Made by a program: the position numbers and the translations under genes. A model generated the notes under the pieces. That model was not told where the DNA came from. It made no database searches and worked only from the letters and a program-made list of their open reading frames with translations. Below are positions 47,701-60,565 of a stretch of 64,000 nucleotides of DNA, in pieces; position 1 is the stretch's first letter, and every line of letters starts with the position of its first letter. This DNA comes from Acorus gramineus (Eukaryota > Streptophyta > Magnoliopsida > Acorales > Acoraceae): assembly GCA_030737835.1 (NCBI GenBank), contig CM060853.1, positions 23,077,430-23,141,429 on the forward strand. The letters are read 5' to 3'.

Positions 47701-50700
47701 GATGCCCAAGCCATTTGTTGGGAAATTTAGATAACAAGAAACGAGAAGGTGTTCAAGAGGCGAGAGATTTATGTGAAAAACATTTGCGCATCTGCAGTAT
47801 GCCCCCTGAAGCACTAGTCCATCCACATTTTAAAGGATGATAGGGTATCAATAAATGTTTGGTAAGGGATCTTTTATTGTAGAGTGAGGATATAATGTGA
47901 GTGTGGGGCCAATGGATAGGATATTCATGATGTCCTAAGTGAAGTCATATTCTGTTTTCTATCTTCCGCATCTCTCTCTTTTTTCTTTTTTGAAATAGTG
48001 GTAGGTAGTGCCTTTGATTATATTAAAAAACATAGCCCAATGAAAATTCAAGATCAGGCTGCCATGGAAAGAATCCAATAGCAGCCGTTAACAGCCATGG
48101 AAAGAATCCGCATCTCTCTTTTTGCATCCTGATTTTTGCCCCTCATGTAATTTACCAGTTTGTTAATACACAACCTTTTCCTCCAAAAAGTAGCCATCTG
48201 TTGCCACCATCCAAATTTTGTTACATCAGAGATATTTGACAGAGTTTGCTAGAAACATATGGTTTATATTTATTGGAGTTATTGGATAAGCCTGTTGTTG
48301 GGCCTATTTAGAAACATATGGTTTATATTTATTGGAGTTATTGGATAAGCCTGTTGTTGGGCCTATTCCCAGAGGCCCGGGGGTTGGGGGGCAACGCCCC
48401 CCATGGGCCGCAGCCCCCCATCCCCCCCCCCCCCCCCCCCCCCCCCGGGCCAGATTATACCTCATTCTGGTCTTTTTCTGTTTTAGGGTTTGTACATCTT
48501 GTAACTATATAAGGGACCTTTCGACCTCCATTACATAATACATTATTCCATTTATTTCTTCTATATTCACAAATTGAAGTGCAATTTTACATATATCTGT
48601 TCTATAAAAAAAAAAGGGTTCTTGATATAAATACAAATTATAGAATATGGCCATCTAATATACCTCATTCTCCTTCGTGTGCTCTCTGACATCATACTGG
48701 TCTCCTTTCGTTACAACAAGGTCACCTCTATTATTGGTCCTCACATCAAGGCATGCTATGACCTAGAATAATCAAAGGAGCAGCAGTTAGCATATGCAAT
48801 TGTAACTGTAAATGCATATGGACTCCCTGTTGGATTAATGAATTTCAAAGTTTCCATGAGCAGGGTAGAATTTATGAGATCTGAAAGAAGAAAATGATGA
48901 GATTGGCAGCAGTATAGACGGAGAAAATACTGACTCTTTTTGCAAGTTTGGTGGCCTTCCCTTTAGTCGGCTTCTGTATTTTGTAGGCAGCTTCCAGACA
49001 GTTAGACAATGAAACAAAGAGGATATATGAAATACTTATCATGCATAAGACTTACCTTTATGGTTGAAGGTGCTGATGAATCAAGGTAGCGTCGCAATAT
49101 GGAAAGTCCAACATCTGATGAACAATTAAGAATGGTTTGATTATAAAATGTAAAAAAAATATCTATTACATTGAAATTAATATATGACAGATCAAGAAAG
49201 AATCTGATTTTCTCAAAAAAAAAACAAAAGAAAGAAAAGAATTTGACCTAAATTGATATTAATAATTATACAACATAATAAAAATAAAATATGGCTTTTT
49301 GCAACATATTTCAATCATAAAATGTGAACTTGAACAGAAAAAGGAAGAGAAAAATACTGTCCATCAATGTATTATAAGCCATAATTTTTAAAGATGAAAT
49401 ATAGTACAGGCAAACTCCTCCACATGTATAAAAGTGGAACTAATAGCATTGCCTCAAAATTTTGGAAGTACTGCCTAATAACTAAAAACCCAACCACATA
49501 ATTTAATAAAGCATACATCAAGAGTTCTTGAAGATTGATCAAGCAGAAGTAATTCTACACCTCCACTCTTCTCTGGGTGGAACTGGACTGCATGAACATT
49601 TCCCCTTTGAACAGAGGCAATAAAGTTGTCACCATAATTGCAAGTTGAGGAAATCCACTCCCTATTTGCATCCGACTACAGACATTTTTGAACTTCTTTA
49701 TTTGAGCAAGCTGATTAAAAGATAGAGTGAAATATCCAGGTAAACAATAATATCAAAGAAAGAAGTATACGGGCATTGCTCGATATGAGTGGACAAAGTA
49801 AACATGGTGATCTCTAATGGCCTCCAAAAGATTGGACTCTTTAGTTAGTTTCAGAGCATTCCAACCAATATGAGGCACTTTGATAACACTGGATGAGTCA
49901 AAACGTCCAACCACGCCAGGTATTAAGCCCAGACCTTTTACTGCAAAACATGCTTAATGCGGTCAACATATATAAAATATTACAATATAAGTTCATAAAA
50001 AGTAAAAGTACAACCAAAGGAGGATATAATCAATTTGATACTTGTATTTCATTACAGAGAATGGACTGTAATAAATGGGCATCAGCTCTCAAAAGAGATT
50101 GATAGGGCTGACATTATCATCTCACCACATTCACATAATATTTAACCAATAATTTTCCTAGATATGGGAAACAGAATGTTGGAAAATGGAAACTGGAAGT
50201 GGTCAGCGACTGGGAAGGATTTCTAACAACTTAAATTTTCCGCATTTAATTTTGTAAGTATAGCACACATAATTACTTGATATCAGAGATTCAACATAAA
50301 TTAGGAATAAATAGAACAAACAATCAGATTCATTATAGATGTTTGTGTGTTCATGCCCATATTTCGTAAACAGAATTACTAATAACTCCTGCATACTAGG
50401 CTCCACATTCGTTTCAGGAAAAAAATTCATTCCGTTTTGCTCATCTTAACAATGAGCATTGAAAAGGCTGTCTAGAGGGTCAGATTTCTTTCATGTTACT
50501 TCATTGATGGCAAACAAATAGGTTTGGTAAGATTGAAAAATATTAGTAGCATATTTTTTGAAGAAGTTGATTTTAAAAAAAAAAAAGTCAGATGGTAAAA
50601 AACGCTTAAGATACTATTGAAATGCTAAAAAAAATTCAACATAAGCTGAAATGTATTGATGAAGCGAAGCATTCTGAATAGAAACAACATGACCAAGTGC

Positions 50701-53700
50701 AAAGGGAAAAAAACATATTAATTATATTACATTGTTTGAATACTGAGAAATAATCTGCACTGTCCTATTGAGTGCTTCATCATTGTTAGCATGACGCACA
50801 ACTCAGCTGGGAATCAGCCACTAAACTGGACTCCAGGACTGTGCCCCCGACAATTTTACTCCCTATGATACATGAGCAGAGATTGTGTACGGTGCACGGG
50901 TTGGACAGGCAAGACAAAAATATCTATTTCAACTCAATGAAGAAGACATGTACATTACAAGATTGGTGGCACACACGTGGTACTCCACCATAATCTATCA
51001 ATATCAAACTTATATGAAATGATCAGGTCAAAACTTCTCAAAAACAAGAAACAAACTCTCACCAGGCCCATTTTCCTCACTCTGCTCAAAAAGCAATTGA
51101 AGCCCAAGACAAATGCCTAGAAATGGGCGATCCTCTTTGATGTACGTACATAGAGCTTCAGCCATTCTACAAATACAAAATTAATAAGAAATGTCACTGT
51201 TTACTATAACATAGCAGGAATAGAAAGTAACTTTAAATGGAACAAAAAAAATTCCCAAAAACATTGCCTGTTCTGAGCCAATGAGCTTTCTCAAATACAC
51301 TTTATCCTTGTTTTACCATAAATACCTCTTGACATTACTTATTGATTCTAAATCGCATGCATAACCTAATTAAATAATAAACGGAAAGAAATTCTTATAC
51401 CATAACCAAATAATCTTAAATAACATCAACGAAAATCTCTTTAAAAAAATCTAGTTAAAAGGAGAATTATTAGACGCAATCAAAAATTTCAAAGAAAACC
51501 GCTACAAATACAATAGAGCAATTTCAAGAAAAAAAAGTAACATAGAAGGATTAGGAAATATGTTTTCCCTGTTTAGGCTAAGAAGAGAATCCTCTCATTC
51601 ACCAAAAGTCATCTAAAGGCTGTAAGCTCAAAAATTTCATAAAAAGGTGGATGTGAACCACATACTTTCATTGATTTTTCCAACTCTCTGGCTAAATGAA
51701 AAACATATGAAATAATATATTATATAAAAACACTACGGTCAAGTTTTTTTTGATAAAAAAAAAAAAACACTAAGGTCAAGTTATTAAATTCAAACTAGCA
51801 ATGCAAGTATTCTTATAAAAATGTGAGGTCCTTCTTTATAGACTCACCCATTCTTACTCAACACTTCCATTGCTGCAGCAAAGGCCCCAACCCCAGGAAA
51901 AACAAGGCGATTTGCATTAAGTATGTCTTCTGGCGTTTGCACCTAGACGATAAATACATTATGCATGTCAATTTATCCTGAACTCATCTTACTCGATAAA
52001 TAAATATCCAAACCTTATAATATCATGAAAGAAAGTCAAGGCAAGATAGAGTAATTCTATCATTCATTCTTCAATAAAAATCTTCAGAGGTTTTTAAGAG
52101 AGAGCACAAAAAATGTGTGGCTTCAGCAATATTGTGTGACGTCCAAGATTTCAGCGGAACCTTAGTGATGATAAGGTGGAGGAACTCACTTCCCTATTAG
52201 TAGCACTTCAACTAGTATTCTTGAAATTGGAAGAGGAAGACAGTAGTTTGGACTTTGGAAGCGTAATCTTCAACATGATTTCTCCATCAAATCATTTTAC
52301 AGAAGGATTAACGAAGACCCTTCCTGTGCGATCTCACCATTAAGGTTTTCGCAACATATTTGGGGAGTCCTTTCTTCATTGAAAATAAGGTGTTTCACGT
52401 GGCTGCTTTCCAAATATAAAATGCTCACCAAGCTTGATCATTCAAAATTAGCCATCAATGATAACATTAATTGTGAGTTTTACAAAACCGGAGTAGAAAC
52501 AAGAGAGCATTTGTTCTTTGAATGCCCACTTAGCTCTCGCATTTGGCTAAAGGTGGGATTAGCACTTGGCTCAGGTTGCAACTTCAATAACCTTGAAGGA
52601 ATGTGGGAGTGGTTCCATAAATAATGAAAAGGGGTGACCATAACAACAAGGCAAAATTCCAAAGCCTTGTTCACCATGCAGTTTGTTGGGCTATTTGAAC
52701 AACATGCAATGAGCTTTTTTTTTTTTTGGAAGATTGGTGCCCCCAAGATTTGATCCCTTGACCTCCTTAATGAAAAGGAGGGTCTTAGCCGACTTTCCCA
52801 AAACTCGGTTCGCAATGCAATGAGCATTTTTCCAAAAGAAATTTATATACAAGCAATTTATACGAGGAAAACATTTGGGCAACTATCACAGCATCAGTTT
52901 GGGATTTTATTTATATTAACAGAGGCATCCCAAACCCTTTGAGGCGAGGACTAATCCTACAGGTGTCCGCATCGACCCACTTGGAAGTAATAATTTGGGA
53001 TTGGGTTATGGTATTCCTAGGTGAAGAATTTGCTTTATCTTTTGTTTTTTATGGAGATCCCTCATCTCCTTTTGTTCGAGAGGCACCATTATTAATATGA
53101 AGCTCCTACCCCCTTTAAGAGAGAGAGAGAGAGAAACCAAAAATATTCTTTTTAAAAATGTAACATTTAATCCTCACAAAAATTAGCTTCCCTGCAGTAC
53201 TTAGTATTTATTTTGATAAATGATGGAGGCTGGCCACCTGGATTTAGTTAATCAGATGAAAGGTCCAAAATGGATGGGGGCAAAACACTGAATATTAGAT
53301 AAAAAAATTTAAAAACCCCCACAGCATTCTGATAAGCTCCAGTTATATAACATCATAAGATAGCTTTAAGCCTCCAGAAGATGCCACACCTGGCTGGAAA
53401 ACAAATAATAATAATAAAAAAAAGAGCACAAGCACTTGACAAGTCCATTTCTCTAATGAGCAGAATTAATATTGTTTTTATACAACGCCCCAGCCCTCTC
53501 CTCAAGCTAAATTGAGAATAATTGGACAAAATGAATTGCATGAACTTCATAATTTCATCAAGTCACATAATGTGAATATAATCAGCTTTTAGAGCTAGAA
53601 CCAAAATCAAATTTGGTGGAAGCTTGAAGCAAGCAAATGCAAACACGTGGACTGGTTAATTGGAATTTCTTCAAAAGTAGGCTAGTTCAGTTTACTATCA

Positions 53701-54690
53701 CAGACCCTATTAACTGGCTCCAGTTCAAAACGATCTGTTCTGCAGAAAATTATCATAGATTCCACGCACCATCTTAGGCCCTATTTGAAAACGAGTTTCA
53801 GAGTTAGCTTTTCCCCAAAAACTGGGTTAAGTGTGTGTGTAACTTTTAATTAAGCTGCAGTTTTTTTTCTGTTTGGAAACCGGTTTGGGGAACTCAGCTT
53901 CCTGCAAACCCAAAAGCTCCGTAAACCGTTTCCAAACGAGGCCAATCCAAAGAACAAATTGAACTTCATCTAACAATTTTTAAAAATACTTATTTAATAC
54001 AATTTGTCAAGAGTGGACCGATTGTTAAGCTTAAAGCACAAATATAATGCAGTACAAACAGAGTTTCCCTTAAATTTCTAATCTCGATGGGGATTAATCC
54101 ACCTTCAGCTCTAACACTATAGATGAAACACTTTAAAGTGACAAAAAATGCCTCTTTTTTCCATTAAACCCTAATAACAATCTTCCACATAGAGAGAGAG
54201 AGAGAGAGTGATTCACCCATTCAAATAACTACACAATTGACCGGACCAAAAAAAAAAAAAAAACTACACAACTAACCATTCTAGACAGGATAGAAAAGAT
54301 TCCAAACAATTATAATTAACGGAAGCAGCCAAAAACGAAGAAAAGCTTACATCTTTAACATCGAAACCAAGGTACCGAATCGCATTGCGAACACTCCGAA
54401 CGTTCCCGGCACCGTAATCCAACAGAGTGACCACTACAAAAACAAAGATCAAAATTTCATTGGTCAAAAAAAAAAAAAATACAGAGATCCAATGCGACGG
54501 AGAACGGAGGGGATCCACTACCAGAATCACTGGAGGCGGCGGAGGCTCGGATGGGAGGGAGGAGATTCTTCGACCGTAGATGGAAGGACCGATCGTTGAT
54601 GGTGCTTGCGAGGGAGCTTCGACGGAGAGAGTCTGGAATGAATGGATACGGGGCGTTCGGAGGACGGGACAGCAGCAGCGCCGCCTCCAT
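41728..54690 (-). CDS. HISN4: imidazole glycerol phosphate synthase HisHF, plastid
   Basis: Bifunctional enzyme of histidine synthesis: an N-terminal glutaminase (HisH) feeds ammonia to a C-terminal cyclase (HisF), making IGP and AICAR. Nineteen exons (minus): 54522-54690, 54351-54433, 51848-51942, 51063-51166, 49771-49940, 49561-49675, 49056-49114, 48935-48973, 48664-48762, 46547-46609, 46415-46477, 46185-46267, 45549-45657, 45419-45472, 43872-43959, 43567-43604, 42794-42899, 42409-42575, 41728-41787. Phases join to 587 residues, the usual plant length. A Ser/Arg-rich plastid transit peptide (first about 50 residues) precedes [18 protein letters not shown]. The glutaminase nucleophile Cys lies in [12 protein letters not shown] and its His/Glu in [10 protein letters not shown]. 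The cyclase Asp residues are in VIACLDVR and [18 protein letters not shown] and IIASSGAGA are phosphate-binding loops. The protein ends HIEVRV. Confidence 0.96.
43758..43866. repeat. 27-bp minisatellite, four units, in HISN4 intron 15
   Basis: The unit GACACTTGGAAGAAAAGTTG plus AAGATAA is repeated about four times; the last unit begins GTTACTTGG. The array ends six bases from the splice donor of exon 15 (43872). Confidence 0.9.
46780..47470. repeat. possible 5' end of a DNA transposon in HISN4 intron 9
   Basis: On the plus strand, CCTATAAATAACCCCTCATC (about 47290-47310) is followed by an AC-rich leader (ACACACACACACCAAACTCT) and CATTTCCACCACAACAAC. TATA boxes with such leaders precede plant hAT transposase genes. 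No transposase follows, so this is a weak structural guess. An inverted repeat (TCAATTTCTTGTGATATA / TATATCACAAGAAATTCAA) lies at 47132-47175. Confidence 0.3.
48249..48470. repeat. 60-bp tandem duplication followed by poly-C tract, HISN4 intron 9
   Basis: AGAAACATATGGTTTATATT through TTGTTGGGCCTATT occurs twice in tandem (about 48250-48308 and 48310-48367). The second copy leads into a GC-rich block with GGGGGGCAACGCCCCCC and a run of about 25 C (48423-48446). Downstream CTATATAAGGG (about 48507) could be a promoter of a solo LTR-like remnant; not proven. Confidence 0.6.
52137..52625 (+). pseudogene. LINE remnant (reverse transcriptase C-terminal, zf-RVT)
   Basis: In HISN4 intron 2, on the opposite strand. 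The frame reads [16 protein letters not shown], then [19 protein letters not shown], then a zinc-binding pattern [20 protein letters not shown]. This is the C-x2-4-C..H..C region at the end of plant LINE reverse transcriptases, here with the first Cys pair degraded. A stop follows at 52622-52624. The preceding LSDDKVEEL segment is in another frame. Only the 3' end is present, as expected for a truncated LINE insertion. Confidence 0.75.
53775..53944. repeat. MITE family E, about 170 bp, in HISN4 intron 2
   Basis: The left end GGCCCTATTTGAAAACGAGT and the right end in reverse complement GGCCTCGTTTGGAAACGGTT form an imperfect terminal inverted repeat. Confidence 0.65.
54186..54208. repeat. (AG)n microsatellite, HISN4 intron 2
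   Basis: AGAGAGAGAGAGAGAGAGAG run. A similar (AG)n lies at 53117-53133, and another at 32178-32198 in SDR copy 3 intron 4. Confidence 0.8.
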
Positions 54691-54754
54691 TGCCTAAGCT
54701 CTCTTGGGCGGGGGATGTCTGCGACGGCGGAGCTCGTGCCGGTGTTTCCGTTTA

Positions 54755-54763
54755 TTAGGGTTT
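54755..54763 (-). promoter_or_regulatory. telo-box in HISN4 leader/promoter
   Basis: On the minus strand AAACCCTAA lies about 65 bases upstream of the HISN4 start codon. Several TGGGCT/AGCCCA (site II-like) motifs lie further up (about 54833-54960). Telo-box plus site II is a common pair in promoters of housekeeping genes of growing tissue; the role here is inferred. Confidence 0.45.
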
Positions 54764-54964
54764 TAGATCGGATGGTTTCGGATCTGAGCCGTTGATTAGA
54801 GGATGAGCCCGAAACGGCGCTTCTAAAGAACGATTGGGCTGAACTCGGGTCGAATTTTAGCCCAAATTTGCGAGTCCAAGTTCACTTGGACTGCATTCGG
54901 GCCGTACAACGGGCTGATCGAGTTATTGTATGGGCTGACTCAGCCTAGCCCTTCTCGATCACCA

Positions 54965-57938
54965 AAGCTATGAAAGAAGCACTCGGACTCATTTTACAAT
55001 CTCGTTAACCACTTGCATTTAATAATAATGTAACGATGATATGTATGTTTTTTTTAAAAAAATCACATTATATAAATATACAATTTATTAAAATGTATAT
55101 TTTTATTTTTTTTATTAAATTATATATTTTATTAAATTATTATATTATTATTATTTTTATAAAAATAAAAAAGATCACCGACTGCATTTCGGGTTATAAA
55201 TGGGATTGAATCTACATTTTTCTTATGGAGAGGGCAATAACACATTTGGTCCAATTGCATTCGCATTTATTGTAAATGCACGTTATCAAAATGCAGTGTA
55301 TAAAATCATTTAACTTTGTATATATTATATTATCATAGTATATATTATATTACAAAAAATATAAAATATATACATTCAATTAATAATTCATATAGGTATG
55401 TACTTCCATTTTTATAATAGAAAATATTTTTTGTTAAATATATATTTCAAAGAAATCAAAACGTACACATGTTATCAATGCGGTGTACATTATAAAATAA
55501 CGATGATACCCAAGCTCTAAATTATAAGCCACACTCACAAGCCTCATGAGATGTCATTATTTTATTAGATGGCTTGTGGACTTTTAAAAAAGTATAAAAT
55601 GTCAAATTGCGGATCTATCATTTATTAAAAATCCATCCCATGAACTCAAAACCTTCATTTTTCTCGATTCAGTTATTACTCTTCCACGTAAATCTCAGTT
55701 ATATTAAAATTTATTCATTTTGAAATTTAAATTTTGAAATCCTTACATTAATTGTAATTCAGTTTTTATTTGAGTTACACAAAACTTACCTAAAAATAAA
55801 TTACATCAAACTTACCTAAATTGTTTTTCATCAAAATCCTTCAAATGGCCTTTTTTTTTTTCAAACTTACATTCATATTATACACATTAGTATTTTTTTT
55901 AGAATGTTATTAACTGAACATTAATATAGTTGGGTATTTATTATATTCAAATTTAAATAAATAACACATATTGTTACCATACGAAGCGGTTACATTTTAC
56001 ATCGGTAGTTACATTTAACAATTAATTACTGGTTCCAGATTCATCATAGCGCACACACACACAACAATGGAACCATCTCATTTCATGAAAAGCATATTCT
56101 TTCTTTAAAAACATCTCACACATCTATTTTTTGTATAACTTACAATGAAGAATGTAACAAATTTATTTTTTCATTTCCTAAATGTAACATTTTGTAAAAT
56201 GTAACATGCAATTGAAGAAATGATTTATTTTTAAATTGTGCATGGAATGTAAGAACTTTAAATAAATGTTACTGTTATGTTACATTTATGTAAATATAAA
56301 AGTGTTATGTAAATGTAACAAACAGTATAAAATGTAAAAAATTTAGATAACATTGTTATATTACATTTATGTAAATGTAACAATATTATGTAAAGGTAAT
56401 AAACAGTCTAAAATGTAAGAAATTTAGATAAATGCTACTGTTATGTTATATTTACGTAAATATAACAATGTTATGCAAATGTAATAGTAATTGGCTCACA
56501 ATATAACATGTGTAACATAATAAAAACTAACATTCAGATATAAAACAAGATTGATCATAAAAAGGTTAATTTCAAATTCAAATATAACTGAAATTTCAAC
56601 ACGGTCAAAACATGAAAAAAAAAACTTTTAAACATCAAACAAAAACTAATAGGCAAATAAAACTCAATTACATATCAAAAAACATAATAAATGTCAAACC
56701 TGATCCGATAGACATTGAGATGAAATCCAAATAATAAAAAAATATGAATCCGTGACTTCAAATTCCCCCAAGGTAGAAATTCATATTTGCTACTAGGTGT
56801 TCTTCATGGAAAATTCAGTTCTGAAAAAAAAATGATTAATAATGATAAAATAATAAGAATTCAATTCAACATTAAAAAAAAAAAAAAAAACCATAATTAA
56901 TGTTGCACGTTTTAGGGGATTGATTATCAATTAATGTAAAAAAGGATATAATAGAAATTATCCATTTGCCACCTCATGAGTCTGTGATGGGTTTATAAGT
57001 TTGGGCTTAAAAAATATTATTCTATATAAATATATAATATGTTTAATTAAACAAGATATGTAATTTTATAGTTAAACATATATATATATATATATAACAT
57101 ATATAATTCATTGAGTATATAATTTATTATTATGACATGTTTCATTACACAAAAGTGACAAAACATATATATTGCTTAAAAAAAAAATCAAAGCATATAT
57201 CTAAAGACTATATGCGGTGTATATAGGGAAAAAATCATGGATGATCCCCAAGGTCCATGTTGTTTAAAAGCATATTATGTATTCTGTATAAAGTACTGAA
57301 AAATTAATACATAGTACAAAACATGATGAACACATGAAACACTAGTGAATGGAAGACCATGAAATCAGAGTCACATGCAACGCCAACACGTTATTCATGC
57401 AACTAGACCTTTGTCTTCTTTTAATCATTCTGAAGTAGGTCTACATATGTGTTATGATTCTGTGAGAATTCTTTGGATCTCAGTAGTGTGAAATGGGTCT
57501 AACATTATTTTTCCACAAAGCGTGTCTAAATTGGTTGGCATCCAATAAGTTTATAGTACTGTCTTTACTTGTAGGTACATCTAGGTCAAAAAGCTTAATT
57601 CTCCGGATGCGTAACGCAAAAGCTGTACAATCTCACAATCAAATAATTTTATTGTAGCAGTTTTATGCATACACATTTTAGGTAAATAGCGTTAAAAAAC
57701 TGTGATTTTCAAAAGTTGAGAGAAATAAGCTTCCTACAGAATCAGTTTTAAAACCCAGATTCGTGCAAAAATTAGTTTTACAATCGTGCAACCAAACGCA
57801 CCTTAAATAATCCCCCAGTCAAAATAAGGAGCAATATGTTATAAATTTTTGACCAATTTAGTGATTTGGACATCTCATCAATTTATATCATTATAAATTA
57901 ATTGATTAATTTTTTGGTTAGTAAATCATTATATATAT
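54965..57938. other. AT-rich spacer with palindromic TTACATTT-type repeats
   Basis: No gene seen. 55250-55500 has weak MITE family A resemblance. 56250-56490 repeats a unit of about 85 bases three times (AAATGTAAGAAATTTAGATA, TTATGTTACATTTATGTAAA). 57061-57100 is a TA tract. Confidence 0.5.
57630..57806. repeat. MITE family D fragment
   Basis: TATTGTAGCAGTTTTATGCA, ATTTTAGGTAAATAGCG, AGCTTCCTACAGAATCAGTT and the right end CGTGCAACCAAACGCACC match the family. The left third is missing or eroded. Confidence 0.65.
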
Positions 57939-58103
57939 GAATGGGGGGCTATTTATATAAATATTGGGTGTGAGGGGGCTATTTGTGCAAGATGCCCCCC
58001 ATTCAAATATACAATATTGGGTGTGAGGGGGTATTCAATATTAAGGGCATCTTGCACAAATAGCCCCCTCACACCCAATATTTATAGAAATAGCCCCCCA
58101 TTC
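57939..58103. repeat. near-perfect inverted repeat, 59-bp arms
   Basis: The left arm 57939-57997 (GAATGGGGGGCTATTTATAT... to GCAAGATGCCC) is the reverse complement of 58045-58103 except one base (A against C). The 47-base spacer contains a further partial copy (ATTGGGTGTGAGGGGGTATT). Confidence 0.9.
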
Positions 58104-59640
58104 AATAATGTGAATCGTGCTACACATGCCCCATTATTTAGGCCCCAACCACAAACCCTATTAGGTGTCAATATACTATTGGTTTCTTAGTTGATTTTTA
58201 CAAAAACGCAAAAAATGAAAAATACAAAATTACCCCTATTTTAATAACACCAAAATCCTTTTTTCCATAACTGTTTCCTCTTCCTGAAACTCGCCCCAAA
58301 AATATCTAACAAGTATTTTTTATAGACATTCGTCATTTAAAAAAATCATTCTGGCTGACCTATTCATCTCCGATGACCGGCGTCACCACCCCTAGATTCC
58401 TCTTGCCGCTCTCTATAATATGAGATGTGGTTTGGCTACCTTTCAAATCCTCCTCCAGACTCCACATTTTCCGACTCAGTTACATTTTGTGATTGTAACT
58501 TATTGCATAAAAAGTTTAGTTACATTTGTGAATGTAACTTATTTTTATTATATAAGACATATAAACACCAATTACATTTCAAAAATGTAATTGACTTATA
58601 AAATATAATGCATAAATATTCAAATTAGTTTGATATGTTACACAACCACACGCTAATACAACATCAAAACTCTATAAATCCTCCAAAAAAATAAATTTAA
58701 CATCAAACGTCAGATTCAAATAAAAAATTATAAATAAAAGCCAGATCAAAGACTGTTAGATTTAATATCAGGCACCAAATTGAAAAAAAAATTGTAATAA
58801 ATGCAAGAATAAACAATAACAAAGGTCACACCTAAATCGACAGATATTGAAAATGATAGTCAAATCGATCAATTGTTCACAAAAAAGATCATTTACATTT
58901 GTAAATGTAATTGACTTTAGCATCAGTTTTAAGTACTGGCTTATATAGTAAAAGTCAGTTACATTCATAAATGTAACTAACTTTTTAAAATATTACATAA
59001 TATGATCAAAATAGTTTAACATGTAATTGGCTTACGAATGTTACACACATAGCTATTAATATGAACTTCACTCCACGGCAAAATGTTTAAACGAATGAAA
59101 ATGATTTGTTTTAGATTGTTTAAAAAGAAAAGATAATGCCAATAAAAAATAATTTAATATCAAACACCATTTTCAACAAAAAAAAAAATGTAAAATCAGA
59201 TTATTAGACCTCAATTGCATAACCAAACAAATAAAAAAGACACACCTGAATCGATAGACATTAAAACGATAATTAAAATCGTTCAAATGAAATCAATGGT
59301 TGATGGATCTTAAAAAAAAAAAATCGATCTTCTACTAGGTGTTTTTAAAATCAATAATGGTGTTTTAAAAAACAAAATGAATTATTGATTATGGATGTAT
59401 AAATAATTCAATTGGAATGAATCTAAAAATAAAAAAAGAAACATGAATTATAAATAAAAATGATTTATTGTCATTGTTATTACTCTAATTATATAGGTGA
59501 AAATGAATAATTATAACTGTCTACTTAATTATGAGAATCGTGATCGAATAAAGAAAAAATCATAAAAAAAAAGATAAAATAGGCATTGTGCGTATGAGAC
59601 TTATTTGGAGTCTATAAGTTAGGGTTCTGAATCATTTTCA
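58104..59640. other. AT-rich spacer upstream of PLAC8 gene
   Basis: No gene recognised. TTACATTTRTRAATGTAA-type short palindromes recur near 58520, 58575, 58892 and 58955. Confidence 0.5.
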
Positions 59641-59872
59641 ATAAAAAAAAAAAAAAGTTCAAATGTAAGAGAGAGACGTACGGAGCCAATCTCAGTGTTT
59701 GGCGCCGAAAGTTTGACTCTTTGCGTAGCCATTAAACACAGACAGAAGTCGTAAAGTTCAAAGTCAACTCTCGCTCATGCTCTTATAAGCAAAGCTGCAT
59801 GAGAACCCTCTCAAGCGACTCTCTCTTGATCGATCACCAAAACATAGACTCACACAGAGAAGATTCAGAGAG

Positions 59873-60533
59873 ATGGGTCGTCTCCAACAAGACTCAACTT
59901 CCCCTTCCACGTACGACCACCCTCCACCACCACCTTCTCCACTCCCGGAATCTGACCCACAACCCCAATACCCACCCCAATCTGACACCATCAACCACAC
60001 CACCCCACAACAATACAACCCAGAAATCCTTCAAAACAACTACACAAACACAGACCCACAACCACAACTGTACCATCCGCCGCCGCCGCCGCCTTCACGT
60101 CCCGCTCCGTACCCTCCGCAGTACATGCAAAACGAGGCGTACCCTCCGCAGCCGGTGAAGTTCCCGCCGCCGCCGCCGCCAATGCATGACGAACAGGCGG
60201 CGCAGTTTTCGGCGGCGGCGCCGGGTTATCCCACGCAGCCGAAGCCGCAGATGCAGCAGTACCAGCTGCCAATGGCGGCGGCGATGATGAGCGCAGGCAC
60301 CATGTCTTGGACTACGGGGCTCTTTGATTGCATGGATGATCCCACCAATGGTTAGGACTTAGGACTTGTGGGTTTTCATTTTAATTAATGTATGGTTGTA
60401 TTATTGTGTTTTGATGAATGTTTGTTGTGATGGTTGAATTGTGTGTTTGTTTCAGCTTTGATGACGGCTTTGTTCCCATGCATGACATTCGGGCAGATCG
60501 CGGAGATCATCGATGGTGGACATACTAGTGAGT

Positions 60534-60565
<32 letters not shown>

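Noticed and set aside
52725..52830. Possible second SINE (box B-like GGGATCAAATC in reverse)
   Set aside because: Box A and ends could not be found; too weak to annotate.
59873..60355. Single-exon 160-residue proline-rich protein
   Set aside because: It is exon 1 of the PLAC8 gene reading into intron 1; a donor at 60351 joins it to a perfect domain continuation.
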